Source: DATMAM01 sp035559995
GTDB lineage: Bacteria > Desulfobacterota > Binatia > UBA9968
Length of the DNA stretch: 64,000 nucleotides
Assembly: GCA_035559995.1 (NCBI GenBank)
Contig: DATMAM010000017.1
Location: 62,001-126,000, forward strand
Direction of reading: 5' to 3'
This document shows, in pieces, positions 15,963 to 29,306 of the stretch; the stretch's first letter is position 1, and every line of letters begins with the position of its first letter. Position numbers and translations under genes: made by a program. Under the pieces are notes generated by a model. The model did not search any database. It had not been told where the DNA came from and worked only from the letters and a program-made list of their open reading frames with translations.

Positions 15963-16604
15963 TTAACGCCTGCCCTTCACGCTGTGGCGAACCACGACAA
16001 CCGCGCCGTTTGCTCCCGGAACCGCCCCCTTCACCACCAGCAAATGCTCCTCGGGCCGGACCGCCACGATCTCGAGATTCTGCACCGTTACGGTCTCGTT
16101 ACCCAACTGCCCCGCCATCTTCTTGCCCTTGAACACCCGTCCGGGAAAAGAGCGGTTTCCGATCGAGCCGCCGTGGCGAAAATACTCGTGCGTTCCGTGC
16201 GACGCGGGAAAGCCGCCGAATCCCCATCGCTTGATCACGCCGGCAAACCCCTTCCCTTTGGAGGTTCCGGTCACGTCAACGCGGTCGCCCGCCTTGAAAA
16301 GATCGCCCGCTTTGATTTCTTGACCGGGCTGGTACTCGGCGCCGGCGTCCACGCGGAACTCGCGCAGCACCGTAAAGGCGCCCTTGCCGGCCTTCACCAG
16401 GTGCCCCTGTTCGGGCTTGTTCACGCGCTGAATCTTCTTGGCGCCGAACCCGACCTGGATTGCGTCGTAGCCGTCGCGGCGCTGGTCTTTGCGCTGCACC
16501 ACCACGCACGGTCCCGCTTGAATCACGGTCACCGGAACAAGACTTCCGTCGGCGCCAAAGACTTGGCTCATGCCGATCTTTTTACCGACCAAACCCGTAA
16601 GCAT
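15963..16604 (-). CDS. rplC: 50S ribosomal protein L3
   Basis: Assembly initiator whose loop approaches the peptidyl-transferase centre, 213 residues from the ATG at 16604 (MLTGLVGKKIGMSQVF). The central loop with KGFAGVIKRWGFGGFPASHGT, FRHGGSIGNRSFPGRVFKGKKM is conserved, including the Gln/Arg-rich tip. It lies 16 bp after rpsJ; the in-frame extension to 16739 is not used. Confidence 0.98.
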   Translation of the reverse strand: MLTGLVGKKIGMSQVFGADGSLVPVTVIQAGPCVVVQRKDQRRDGYDAIQVGFGAKKIQRVNKPEQGHLVKAGKGAFTVLREFRVDAGAEYQPGQEIKAGDLFKAGDRVDVTGTSKGKGFAGVIKRWGFGGFPASHGTHEYFRHGGSIGNRSFPGRVFKGKKMAGQLGNETVTVQNLEIVAVRPEEHLLVVKGAVPGANGAVVVVRHSVKGRR

Positions 16605-16620
16605 CGTTTCGTCCGACGTC

Positions 16621-16929
16621 CTACTGCAGCTTGATTTCCACATCGACTCCCGCCGCCAGCTCGAGCTTTCCCAGCGCGTCGATGGTCTGTTGCGTCGGCT
16701 CCAGGATATCGAGCAGGCGCTTGTGCGTGCGGATCTCAAACTGCTCGCGCGATTTCTTGTCGACGTGCGGCGAGCGGTTGACGGTGAACCGCTCGATGCT
16801 CGTCGGCAGCGGAATCGGCCCCGCGACCCGCCCGCCGGTCCGCTTTACGGTCTCGACGATCTCGCCCACCGACTGATCCAGAACGCGGTGGTCGTACGCT
16901 TTGAGCCTGATGCGAATCCTTTCGTTCAT
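16621..16929 (-). CDS. rpsJ: 30S ribosomal protein S10 (NusE)
   Basis: Head protein of the 30S subunit and partner of NusB and NusG in transcription-translation coupling, 102 residues. IRIRLKAYDHRVLDQSVGEIVE at the N-terminus and RSPHVDKKSREQFEIRTHKR in the loop are canonical. It follows fusA by 23 bp. tuf, which often lies between them, is not here but at 31,554. Confidence 0.98.
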   Translation of the reverse strand: MNERIRIRLKAYDHRVLDQSVGEIVETVKRTGGRVAGPIPLPTSIERFTVNRSPHVDKKSREQFEIRTHKRLLDILEPTQQTIDALGKLELAAGVDVEIKLQ

Positions 16930-16952
16930 CGTCGCTTCGCGCTAGTGGAGCG

Positions 16953-19034
16953 TCACAGGCCGACCGCCTTGGCGCTGATCTCTTCCGAGATCGTCGTCGG
17001 CACCGGCTCGTAGTGAGAGAACTGCATCGTGTAGGTGGCGCGGCCCTGGGTCATCGACCTCAGGTCCGTCGCGTAACCGAACATCTCGGCCAGAGGAATA
17101 CGCGCCGTGATGACCTGAGCCGCCGGACGCGTATCCATCTTCAGGACCTTGCCGCGGCGCGCGCTGATGTTGCCGATGACCTCGCCCATAAAGATCTCCG
17201 GCACGACCACCTCGACGTCCATGATCGGCTCGAGCAGCACCGGGTCCGCCTTGCTCACGGCCTCCTTGAAAGCCATGGAGCCGGCGATCTTGAAGGCGAT
17301 CTCGGAAGAGTCCACCTCGTGGTAGCTGCCGTCGAGCAGCGTCACCTTGACGTCGACCATGGGATAACCCGCCAGGGGCCCGCTGTCGGCGGCCTCGCGC
17401 GCGCCTTTTTCCACCGCGGGAATGTACTCTTTCGGAATCGCCCCGCCTTTGATCGCGTCGACGAATTCCCAGCCCGCGCCCGGACTCTGCGGCTCGACGC
17501 GCAGCACGACATGTCCGTACTGGCCGCGGCCGCCGGTCTGGCGGATGAACTTCCCCTCGCGTTCGACGGCCTTGCGGATCGTTTCCTTGTAGGCGACCTG
17601 CGGCTTACCGACGTTGGCGCTCACGCTGAATTCACGCAGCAGCCGGTCCACGATGATCTCGAGATGGAGCTCGCCCATTCCGGAGATGATCGTCTGCCCG
17701 GTCTCCTCGTCCGTGCGCACGCGAAAAGACGGATCCTCCATCGCCAGCCGCTGGAGCGAAAGGCCGAGCTTTTCTTGATCGGCCTTGCTCTTCGGCTCGA
17801 TTGCGATGGAGATGACGGGCTCGGGAAAATCGATCGCTTCGAGAATGATCGGATGAAGTTCATCGCACAGCGTGTCGCCCGTGGTGGTGTTGCGGAGTCC
17901 CACGGCGGCGCCGATGTCGCCGGCGTAAACCTCTTTGATCTCCTCGCGTTTGTTCGCGTGCATCTTGAGAAGCCGCCCGATTCGCTCCCGCTTTCCTTTC
18001 GTTGAGTTGTACACGCTGGAGCCGGACGTGAGGCAGCCCGAGTAGACGCGGAAAAACGTGAGCGCCCCGACGAACGGGTCGCTCATAATCTTGAAAGCTA
18101 AAGCCGAAAAGGGCGCCTCGTCGCTCGCGGGACGGCTCGTCACGGCGTGGGACACCGGGTCTGTTCCCTGCACCGGCGGCACATCGAGCGGCGAGGGCAG
18201 ATAATCGACGACGGCGTCCAGCAGCGGCTGCACGCCCTTGTTGCGAAAGGCCGCGCCGCAGAGCACCGGGACGACTTTCAACGCCAGGCAAGCTTTTCGG
18301 ATCGCCGCGCGCAGCTGCTCTTCGGTGATCTCGCGCCCCTCGAGATAGTGCTCCATCATCTGCTCGTCGACGTCCGCAACCGCCTCGAGGAGCTTTTCGC
18401 GATACTCCTCCGCGCGCGCGCGCATCGCCGCGGGAATCTCCACGACCTTGAACTTCGCCCCGAGGCTTTCTTCCTCCCAGACAATGGCCGTCATTTTAAC
18501 CAGGTCAACGACGCCCTCGAAGCTTTCCTCCGCGCCGATGGGAAGCTGGACCGGCACGGGACGCGCGCCCAGACGGTCCTGGATCATTTTGTAGACGCGA
18601 TAGAAATCGGCGCCGACGCGATCCATCTTGTTCAAGAACGCGATCCGCGGCACGCCGTATTTGTCCGCCTGGCGCCAGACGGTCTCGGTCTGCGGCTCTA
18701 CCCCGCCCACGGCGCACAACACCGCAATGGCGCCGTCCAGAACGCGCAGCGAGCGCTCCACCTCGATCGTGAAATCCACGTGACCCGGCGTGTCGATGAT
18801 GTTGATGCGGTAGTCGCGCCAGAAACAGGTCGTGGCCGCCGACGTGATCGTGATGCCCCGCTCCTGCTCCTGGACCATCCAGTCCATGGTTGCGGTTCCC
18901 TCGTCGACCTCGCCGATTTTGTAGTTGATACCCGTGTAGTACAGGATCCTTTCGGTGGTCGTGGTCTTGCCCGCGTCAATATGCGCCATGATGCCGATGT
19001 TGCGGGTCTTATCCAGTGCGATTGTTCTTGCCAT
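16953..19034 (-). CDS. fusA: Elongation factor G
   Basis: Translocation GTPase of 693 residues. G1 is AHIDAGKTTT, G3 is DTPGHVDF and G4 is NKMD. Domain IV carries the RETI-like KETIRKAVEREGKFIRQTGGRGQYGHV. The start has only a weak AAAAGAG next to the ATG. A terminator-like hairpin ends 15 bp upstream (19,050-19,081), so expression relative to rpsL-rpsG may be set by partial termination. A sequence running from fusA straight to rpsJ without tuf is unusual among str operons but not unique. Confidence 0.98.
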   Translation of the reverse strand: MARTIALDKTRNIGIMAHIDAGKTTTTERILYYTGINYKIGEVDEGTATMDWMVQEQERGITITSAATTCFWRDYRINIIDTPGHVDFTIEVERSLRVLDGAIAVLCAVGGVEPQTETVWRQADKYGVPRIAFLNKMDRVGADFYRVYKMIQDRLGARPVPVQLPIGAEESFEGVVDLVKMTAIVWEEESLGAKFKVVEIPAAMRARAEEYREKLLEAVADVDEQMMEHYLEGREITEEQLRAAIRKACLALKVVPVLCGAAFRNKGVQPLLDAVVDYLPSPLDVPPVQGTDPVSHAVTSRPASDEAPFSALAFKIMSDPFVGALTFFRVYSGCLTSGSSVYNSTKGKRERIGRLLKMHANKREEIKEVYAGDIGAAVGLRNTTTGDTLCDELHPIILEAIDFPEPVISIAIEPKSKADQEKLGLSLQRLAMEDPSFRVRTDEETGQTIISGMGELHLEIIVDRLLREFSVSANVGKPQVAYKETIRKAVEREGKFIRQTGGRGQYGHVVLRVEPQSPGAGWEFVDAIKGGAIPKEYIPAVEKGAREAADSGPLAGYPMVDVKVTLLDGSYHEVDSSEIAFKIAGSMAFKEAVSKADPVLLEPIMDVEVVVPEIFMGEVIGNISARRGKVLKMDTRPAAQVITARIPLAEMFGYATDLRSMTQGRATYTMQFSHYEPVPTTISEEISAKAVGL

Positions 19035-19049
19035 CTCTTTTCACAGCGG

Positions 19050-19081
19050 AAAAAAAGGAGGCGGTTCGCGCCGCCTCCTTT
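19050..19081 (-). terminator. Intrinsic-terminator-like hairpin between rpsG and fusA
   Basis: On the minus strand the RNA would read AAAGGAGGCGG, loop CGCGAA, CCGCCTCC, then seven U. That is an 8-bp all-perfect GC-rich stem, extended by A-U pairs, directly followed by the U-tract. It lies after the rpsG stop (19,109) and only 15 bp before the fusA ATG, so there is no space for a fresh promoter between them. The plus-strand reading also has a hairpin but a poorer T-tract. Confidence 0.8.
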
Positions 19082-19108
19082 ATTTCACCAGCTTACTAAA
19101 TGGAAATG

Positions 19109-19579
19109 CTACCAGCGATAATGAGCGAAAGCCCGGTTGGCCTCCGCCATTCGATGGGTGTCTTCCTTTTTCTTCATCGCGCCGCCCCGCTGGTTGGCAG
19201 CGTCGATCAGCTCTTCAGCGAGTTTTTCCTCCATCGACTTGCCGTCGCGCAGCCGAGCCGCCTGCACGAGCCAACGCATCGCCAGCGACAGCCGCCGTTG
19301 CGGGCGCACCTCGACCGGAACCTGATAGTTGGCGCCGCCCACCCGCCGCGAACGGACCTCGAGAACTGGCTTTGCGTTCTCCACCGCGCGCTTGAAAACC
19401 GCCAGGGCGTCTTCTTTCGTTTTGTCCGCGATCCGGTCCAGCGAGCGGTAGAAAATCTTCTCGGCGACGCTCTTCTTCCCCTGGCGCAACATGATGTTGA
19501 CGAATCTCGCGACGAGCTTGTCGCCGTACTTCGGATCCGGCAAAACCTCGCGTTTCTTGACTTCCCCCTTGCGCGGCAT
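19109..19579 (-). CDS. rpsG: 30S ribosomal protein S7
   Basis: Primary binder of the 3' major domain of 16S rRNA, 156 residues. MPRKGEVKKREVLPDPKYGD opens the protein; LMRQGKKSVAEKIFY-like LRQGKKSVAEKIFYRSLDRI and the C-terminal KKKEDTHRMAEANRAFAHYRW are conserved. It lies 11 bp after rpsL. Downstream, a hairpin with a T7 tract separates it from fusA. Confidence 0.98.
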   Translation of the reverse strand: MPRKGEVKKREVLPDPKYGDKLVARFVNIMLRQGKKSVAEKIFYRSLDRIADKTKEDALAVFKRAVENAKPVLEVRSRRVGGANYQVPVEVRPQRRLSLAMRWLVQAARLRDGKSMEEKLAEELIDAANQRGGAMKKKEDTHRMAEANRAFAHYRW

Positions 19580-19590
19580 GAGGCTCTAGC

Positions 19591-19962
19591 TCACTTCGGC
19601 TTCTTGGCTCCGTACTTGGAGCGTCCTTTGCGCCGGTCCTGGACGCCGATGGAATCCAAGGTGCCGCGAATTATATGATAGCGCACTCCGGGCAGATCTT
19701 TGACCCGGCCGCCGCGGATGAGCACGACCGAGTGCTCCTGAAGGTTATGGCCGACGCCCGGAATGTACGAAGTCACCTCGATCCCGTTGGTCAGGCGCAC
19801 GCGCGCAACCTTGCGCAAAGCGGAATTCGGCTTCTTGGGCGTCGCGGTATAGACGCGCGTGCACACGCCGCGCTTCTGCGGGCACCCCTGCAGCGCCGGA
19901 GCGCTCGTTCGCCGCCGCGGCGCCCTGCGCCCGAAGCGGACTAATTGATTAATCGTCGGCAT
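19591..19962 (-). CDS. rpsL: 30S ribosomal protein S12
   Basis: Decoding-centre protein of 123 residues from the ATG at 19962 (MPTINQLVRFGRR). TATPKKPNSALRKVARVRL and PGVGHNLQEHSVVLIRGGRVKDLPGVRYH keep the lysines whose substitution gives streptomycin resistance, so the wild-type state is present. The nearest GGAGG is 13 bases from the ATG, a long spacing. It heads the str operon behind its own promoter at 19,995-20,022, 77 bp after rpoC. Confidence 0.98.
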   Translation of the reverse strand: MPTINQLVRFGRRAPRRRTSAPALQGCPQKRGVCTRVYTATPKKPNSALRKVARVRLTNGIEVTSYIPGVGHNLQEHSVVLIRGGRVKDLPGVRYHIIRGTLDSIGVQDRRKGRSKYGAKKPK

Positions 19963-19994
19963 ACCAACGATCAAACCTCCAATCGAAACGACGT

Positions 19995-20022
19995 AATGTA
20001 ACAAAAACCGCCCGCATGTCAA
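19995..20022 (-). promoter_or_regulatory. Sigma-70-type promoter of the str operon
   Basis: The minus strand reads TTGACA (20,017-20,022), a 16-bp spacer, then TACATT (19,995-20,000), followed by rpsL 33 bp further on. The -35 is perfect and the -10 matches four of six. It lies in the only sizeable gap between rpoC and rpsL and would start a leader of about 25 nt. Confidence 0.7.
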
Positions 20023-20039
20023 GCGAACGGCCGCTTCGC

Positions 20040-24167
<4,128 letters not shown>

Positions 24168-24185
24168 AAGACCTCCCTCGGGTGC

Positions 24186-27100
24186 CTATTGTTTTTCTTC
24201 CATGAGCTCCACGTCCAGACACAGGCTCTGGAGCTCCTTCACCATGACGTTAAAGGACTCGGGCAAGCCGGGCTCGAGCAGGTTATCGCCCTTAAAGATG
24301 CCCTCGTACATGCGCGTCCGCCCCGCCACGTCGTCCGACTTGACGGTGAGCATCTCCTGCAGCGTGTAGGCGGCGCCGTACGCCTCGAGCGCCCACACTT
24401 CCATCTCCCCCAGGCGCTGGCCGCCGAACTGGGCCTTTCCGCCCAGCGGCTGCTGCGTGACCAGCGAGTAAGGCCCCGTCGAGCGCGCATGGATCTTGTC
24501 GTCGACGAGGTGGTGGAGCTTCATCATGTACATCACGCCCACGGTGACCTTTTCGTCAAAAGGCTCTCCGGTGCGGCCGTCAAAGAGCGTGACTTGTCCG
24601 GCCTCGGGCAAGCCGGCTTTGCGCAGCAGGCCCGAGATCTCCTCCTCGGTTGCGCCGTCGAAAACCGGCGACGTCAGGTAGATGCCCTGGCGGTATTTCT
24701 GCCCTAGCCTGATCACGTCGCTGTCCTTGAGCCCATCGACAAACTCGCTCACCTCCCTGGAGGCGAGGTTTTCCTTGAGCCGCCGCCGGAGCTGCTCGAC
24801 GTCCACCCGGCCGTTGTGCAAAAGCTGGTCGATCTCGTGCCCCAACCGCCGCGCGGCCCATCCCAGATGCGCCTCGAGAATCTGCCCGACGTTCATCCGC
24901 GAAGGGACGCCGAGCGGGTTGAGCACGATGTCCACCGGGGTTCCGTCTTCCAGGTACGGCATGTCTTCTTCGGGCAGGATGCGCGAAATCACGCCCTTGT
25001 TGCCGTGACGTCCCGCCATTTTGTCGCCGACCTGCAGTTTGCGCTTGATCGCGACGAAAACCTTCACCATCTTGATGACGCCGGGCGGCAGTTCATCGCC
25101 GCTCTTGATCTTCTGAATCTTGTCCTGAAACACCATGCGGATCAGATCGATCTGCTCCTTTGTGCTCTCGACGATGCGCTTGAGCTCCGCCTCGGCCGCC
25201 TCATGATCGACGCGGATTTCGCCCCAGTAGGCCATCGGCATCTGCTCGAGATCCTCTTCCGTGATCTCCTTACCCTTGTTGAGCAAGACTTTGCGGTTGT
25301 CGTCGCTCACCCGGACGGCCGCACGGCGGCCGACCAGAAGCTTCTTCAGCCGCTTGAGCGCTCCCTCGCGCAGGATGCGGATTTCCTCCTCTTGGTCCTT
25401 CTTCAGGCGGTTGACCTCTTCGTCTTCGATCACGCGGCTGCGCTCGTCTTTGCCCACGCCCTTGCGTGAAAAGATGCGCACGTTGATGACCGTTCCCTCG
25501 ACCCCCGGCGGCACGCGCAGCGAGGTGTCGCGCACCTCGCCCGCCTTTTCGCCGAAGATCGCGCGCAGGAGCTTCTCTTCGGGAGAAAGCTGGGTCTCGC
25601 CCTTGGGCGTGATCTTCCCGACCAAAATGTCGCCGGGTTTGACCACCGCGCCGATGCGGATGATGCCGCTCTCGTCGAGGTCCTTGAGCGCCTCGTCGCC
25701 GACATTGGGAATGTCCGGTGTGATCTCTTCGGGGCCAAGCTTGGTGTCGCGCGACACGCACTCGAATTCCTCGATGTGAATGGACGTGAAGACGTCCTCC
25801 TTGACCAGCCGTTCGCTGATCAGGATGGAATCCTCGAAGTTGTAGCCGCCCCAGGGCATCAGGGCGACGAGCACGTTGCGCCCGAGCGCCAGCTCGCCCA
25901 GCTCGGTGGACGGACCGTCGGCGATGACGTCGCCCGCGCTCACGTGATCGCCGACCACCACGATCGGTTTCTGGTTGATGCAGGTGTTCTGATTCGAGCG
26001 CTGGTACTTGACCAGGTTGTAAATATCGACGCCGGTATCGCGCTGCGAGCCCGAGGGCTTGTCGGCCTTGATGACAATCCGCGTCGAATCGACCGATTCG
26101 ACGACGCCGTCGCGCCGCGCCACGATCGTGACTCCCGAATCGCGCGCGACGACCCGCTCCATGCCCGTGCCCACGATCGGCGCCTCGGTGCGCAGCAGCG
26201 GCACCGCCTGCCGCTGCATGTTCGAACCCATCAGCGCGCGGTTGGCGTCGTCGTGCTCCAGAAACGGAATCAAAGAAGCCGCCACGCTCACGAGCTGGTT
26301 CGGCGACACGTCCATAAAATCGACTTCCTCGCGCGGCGCCATGACAAACTCGGCGCCCTTGCGCGCCGAAATCAGATCGCTTTCAAAATTGCCGCGATGG
26401 TCGATCGGCGCGTTCGCCTGCGCGATCACGTGCTCTTCTTCGTCCAGCGCCGAAAGGTAGCGGATGCGCTCGGTCACGCGGCCGTTTTCCACCTCGCGGT
26501 AGGGCGTCTCGATGAAGCCGAAATCGTTGACGCGCGCGTAGGTCGAAAGCGACGCGATGAGTCCCACGTTGGGTCCTTCGGGCGTCTCGATCGGGCAGAC
26601 GCGGCCGTAGTGAGTGGGATGGACGTCGCGCACTTCAAATCCAGCGCGCTCTCGCGTCAGACCGCCGGGGCCGAGCGCCGAAAGACGCCGCTTGTGCGTG
26701 ACCTCCGAGAGAGGGTTCGTTTGATCCATGAACTGGGAGAGCTGGCTGGAGCCGAAGAACTCCTTGAGCGCGGCGGACACCGGCTTGTAGTTGATCAGCT
26801 CCTGGGGCATCAAGGTCTCAATGTCCTGGAGGCTCATCTTCTCCTTGATGGCGCGCTCCATCCGGACCAGGCCCATCCGGAAGTGGTTCTCCACCAACTC
26901 GCCGACCGCGCGCACGCGGCGATTGCCCAAATGGTCGATGTCGTCGACCGAGCCGTTCCCGTTCCTGAGCTCCAGCAGATAGCGCACGACCTCCAGGATA
27001 TCCTCCTTGCGCAGCGTGCCGTGTTCCAGAGGCACCTTGAGCTTGAGCCGGTGATTGAGTTTGAGCCGGCCCACCTTGGACAGGTCGTAACGATCGGGGT

Positions 27101-28295
27101 TAAAGAACAGGTTGTTGAAAAACGTCGTCGCGTTCTCGATCGTGGGCGGATCGCCGGGCCGCATCCGGCGATAGATTTCCAGCACCGCTTCTTGCGGCGA
27201 CTGGATGCGGTCCTGCAACAGGGTGTTGCGCAGATACGGGCCGACGCGCGAGTCGTCGATAAAAAGCACCTCGATTTGCGAGATCTTGCGCTCGCGCAGC
27301 CGTTCGAGCTTTTCCTCCGTCAGCTCTTCGTTGCATTCGACCAGCACTTCGTTCGTTTCCGGATCGACGATCTGGTGCGCCGCAATGCGCCCGACGATAT
27401 CCTGCCAGGCCACCGGAACCTGCTTCACGCGCGCCTGCTCCATTTGCCGAATCAGCGGGCGCGTGAGCTTTCGCCCCTCGCGCGCGATGATCTCGTTGCT
27501 TCGCGGATCCCGGACATCGCCGCCCGCCTTGACGCCCAAAAGATGTTCCGGGTTAAAAGCGAGAAAGGCCTTTTTCCCGTCCAAAGAAACGGTGTCGGTC
27601 TTGTAGAAGTAATTGAGCAGATCCTCGGTGGTCATCTGCAACGCGCGCAGCAGCACCGTGGCGTGGAACTTTCGCCGCCGGTCGATACGCACGTACAGGA
27701 TGTCGCGCGGATCGAACTCAAAATCCAGCCACGATCCCCGGTACGGAATCACCCGGGCCGAGTAGAGGAGCTTGCCGCTCGCGTGCGTCTTGCCCTTGTC
27801 GTGCTCGAAGAACACCCCCGGCGAGCGGTGGAGCTGGCTCACGATAACTCGCTCTGTCCCGTTGACGATAAACGTCCCGTTCGGCGTCATCAACGGGATC
27901 TCGCCGAAGTAGACTTCCTGCTCCTTGACGTTTTTGATGCTGCGCGTGCCCGTCTGCTGGTCGACGTCCCACAAAACCAACTGCACGGTCACCTTGAGCG
28001 GCGCCGCGTAGGTCATGCCGCGCTGGCGGCACTCGTCGACGTCGTACTTGGGATCGCCGATGGCATAGGAGACAAAGTCCAGAGACGCCGTCTCGTTGAA
28101 ATCCTTGATCGGAAAAACCGAGCGAAAAACTCCCTCGAGACCGACGTTTTGCCGCTGCCCCGGAGGGGTGTCCTTCTGCAAGAACAGCTCGTAGGAGTTT
28201 TTCTGGATCTCAATCAGGTAAGGAAGGTCGATGATCTTTTTAATGCGACCAAAATTGCGGCGAAACCTGAGATTGCTTGCCACCTGAAATGCCAT
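24186..28295 (-). CDS. rpoB: DNA-directed RNA polymerase subunit beta
   Basis: Beta subunit, 1369 residues. The rifampicin region reads SSQLSQFMDQTNPLSE followed by THKRRLSALGPGG, with the contact residues Asp, His, Arg and Ser in the susceptible state. The C-terminal clamp segment MEVWALEAYGAAYTLQEML and the ending are typical. AGGAG precedes the ATG. It lies 53 bp after rplL with no terminator visible between them, so attenuation of the E. coli kind is not evident. Confidence 0.98.
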   Translation of the reverse strand: MAFQVASNLRFRRNFGRIKKIIDLPYLIEIQKNSYELFLQKDTPPGQRQNVGLEGVFRSVFPIKDFNETASLDFVSYAIGDPKYDVDECRQRGMTYAAPLKVTVQLVLWDVDQQTGTRSIKNVKEQEVYFGEIPLMTPNGTFIVNGTERVIVSQLHRSPGVFFEHDKGKTHASGKLLYSARVIPYRGSWLDFEFDPRDILYVRIDRRRKFHATVLLRALQMTTEDLLNYFYKTDTVSLDGKKAFLAFNPEHLLGVKAGGDVRDPRSNEIIAREGRKLTRPLIRQMEQARVKQVPVAWQDIVGRIAAHQIVDPETNEVLVECNEELTEEKLERLRERKISQIEVLFIDDSRVGPYLRNTLLQDRIQSPQEAVLEIYRRMRPGDPPTIENATTFFNNLFFNPDRYDLSKVGRLKLNHRLKLKVPLEHGTLRKEDILEVVRYLLELRNGNGSVDDIDHLGNRRVRAVGELVENHFRMGLVRMERAIKEKMSLQDIETLMPQELINYKPVSAALKEFFGSSQLSQFMDQTNPLSEVTHKRRLSALGPGGLTRERAGFEVRDVHPTHYGRVCPIETPEGPNVGLIASLSTYARVNDFGFIETPYREVENGRVTERIRYLSALDEEEHVIAQANAPIDHRGNFESDLISARKGAEFVMAPREEVDFMDVSPNQLVSVAASLIPFLEHDDANRALMGSNMQRQAVPLLRTEAPIVGTGMERVVARDSGVTIVARRDGVVESVDSTRIVIKADKPSGSQRDTGVDIYNLVKYQRSNQNTCINQKPIVVVGDHVSAGDVIADGPSTELGELALGRNVLVALMPWGGYNFEDSILISERLVKEDVFTSIHIEEFECVSRDTKLGPEEITPDIPNVGDEALKDLDESGIIRIGAVVKPGDILVGKITPKGETQLSPEEKLLRAIFGEKAGEVRDTSLRVPPGVEGTVINVRIFSRKGVGKDERSRVIEDEEVNRLKKDQEEEIRILREGALKRLKKLLVGRRAAVRVSDDNRKVLLNKGKEITEEDLEQMPMAYWGEIRVDHEAAEAELKRIVESTKEQIDLIRMVFQDKIQKIKSGDELPPGVIKMVKVFVAIKRKLQVGDKMAGRHGNKGVISRILPEEDMPYLEDGTPVDIVLNPLGVPSRMNVGQILEAHLGWAARRLGHEIDQLLHNGRVDVEQLRRRLKENLASREVSEFVDGLKDSDVIRLGQKYRQGIYLTSPVFDGATEEEISGLLRKAGLPEAGQVTLFDGRTGEPFDEKVTVGVMYMMKLHHLVDDKIHARSTGPYSLVTQQPLGGKAQFGGQRLGEMEVWALEAYGAAYTLQEMLTVKSDDVAGRTRMYEGIFKGDNLLEPGLPESFNVMVKELQSLCLDVELMEEKQ

Positions 28296-28348
28296 AGTTC
28301 TCCTCTCCGTAACCTCTCTCCGTTAGCCTCGGCCGGCCGTCTGTCCCG

Positions 28349-28729
28349 TCACTTGATCTCGACTTTACCGCCGGCCTCTTCGATCTTTTTCTGTATGTTT
28401 TCCGCCTCCGCCTTGGACACCCCCTCCTTCAAGGTTTTCGGGGCTCCATCGACGAGATCCTTCGCCTCCTTCAGCCCCAACCCGGTGAGCTCCCGGACGA
28501 CCTTGATCACCTGGATCTTTTTGTCGCCTGCGCTGGTGAGAATCACGTCGAAATCCGTCTTTTCCTCGGCCGCCGGAGCCGGGCCGGCTGCCGGGCCTGC
28601 GACCGAAACCGGAGCCGCCGCGCTGACACCGAGCTCCTCCTCGAGCTCCTTGACCAAGCTGGCGGCCTCCAAGAGGGTCATGTTCTTGATGTAGTCTTTG
28701 ACCTGCTCACGCGTCACCTCTGTCGCCAT
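28349..28729 (-). CDS. rplL: 50S ribosomal protein L7/L12
   Basis: Stalk protein that recruits translation GTPases, 126 residues. The ATG at 28729 has GGAGG five bases upstream and is preferred to the ATG four codons earlier. The N-terminal dimerisation domain leads to an Ala/Pro/Gly hinge (about 38-55), and the C-terminal domain has KTDFDVILTSAGDKKIQVIK and GLGLKEAKDLVDGAPK. It lies 24 bp after rplJ. Confidence 0.98.
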   Translation of the reverse strand: MATEVTREQVKDYIKNMTLLEAASLVKELEEELGVSAAAPVSVAGPAAGPAPAAEEKTDFDVILTSAGDKKIQVIKVVRELTGLGLKEAKDLVDGAPKTLKEGVSKAEAENIQKKIEEAGGKVEIK

Positions 28730-28753
28730 TTTGTCCTCCATTCTTTGGTAGAA

Positions 28754-29296
28754 TTAGCTTTCTTTTGATTTCCGCACCGCATCCAGAAGCCGCACGACGC
28801 GCGCGCCGGGCTCCTGAACGAGCCGCAGGAGCTGCGCCGCTGGCGCCTGCATCACCGCGAGCAGCTTGGCCAGGATCTCCTTTTTGCCCGGCATCTTTGC
28901 CAGTTCTTTGACCTGCGCCTGATCGAGGACCTGCCCTTCGAGCATGCCGGCCCTGATCGTGAGCTTCGCGTTCTCTTCGATAAACTTGACGAGCACCTTC
29001 GACAGGGCCACGGGGTCTTCGTAACTCAGCACCCAGCCCGTGGGCCCCTGGAGATGCTTTTCCAGCGGCTGGTAGCTCGAATCCTTCAACGCTCGGCGCA
29101 CGAGGGTGTTCTTCACGACCTTGTATTCGCCGGCGGCCGCTCTCAGCTCCCGCCTGAGGCGGGTCATCTGCGCCACCGTCAAGCCACGGTACTCCGTCAC
29201 CAGGGCCATCTTGGCCAAACGAAGTTTGGCGCCGATCGCCGCCGTTTTTTCCGCCTTCTCGCGAAAACCCGAGCGTGCCAGTTCTGCCTTCGCCAT
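28754..29296 (-). CDS. rplJ: 50S ribosomal protein L10
   Basis: Stalk base that anchors L7/L12 dimers, 180 residues from the ATG at 29296 (MAKAELARSGFREK). TEYRGLTVAQMTRLRRELRAA and VKNTLVRRAL are characteristic, and the C-terminal helix binds L12. Only 10 bp separate it from rplA, so the classical L10 mRNA leader has no room here. Confidence 0.97.
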   Translation of the reverse strand: MAKAELARSGFREKAEKTAAIGAKLRLAKMALVTEYRGLTVAQMTRLRRELRAAAGEYKVVKNTLVRRALKDSSYQPLEKHLQGPTGWVLSYEDPVALSKVLVKFIEENAKLTIRAGMLEGQVLDQAQVKELAKMPGKKEILAKLLAVMQAPAAQLLRLVQEPGARVVRLLDAVRKSKES

Positions 29297-29306
29297 CGTT
29301 TCCGTC

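Noticed and set aside
25776..28694. A 972-codon plus-strand reading opposite rpoB and rplL
   Set aside because: It lies antisense to two unmistakable genes and its protein is His/Arg/Asp/Val-rich low-information sequence, the usual mirror of GC-rich codon use.
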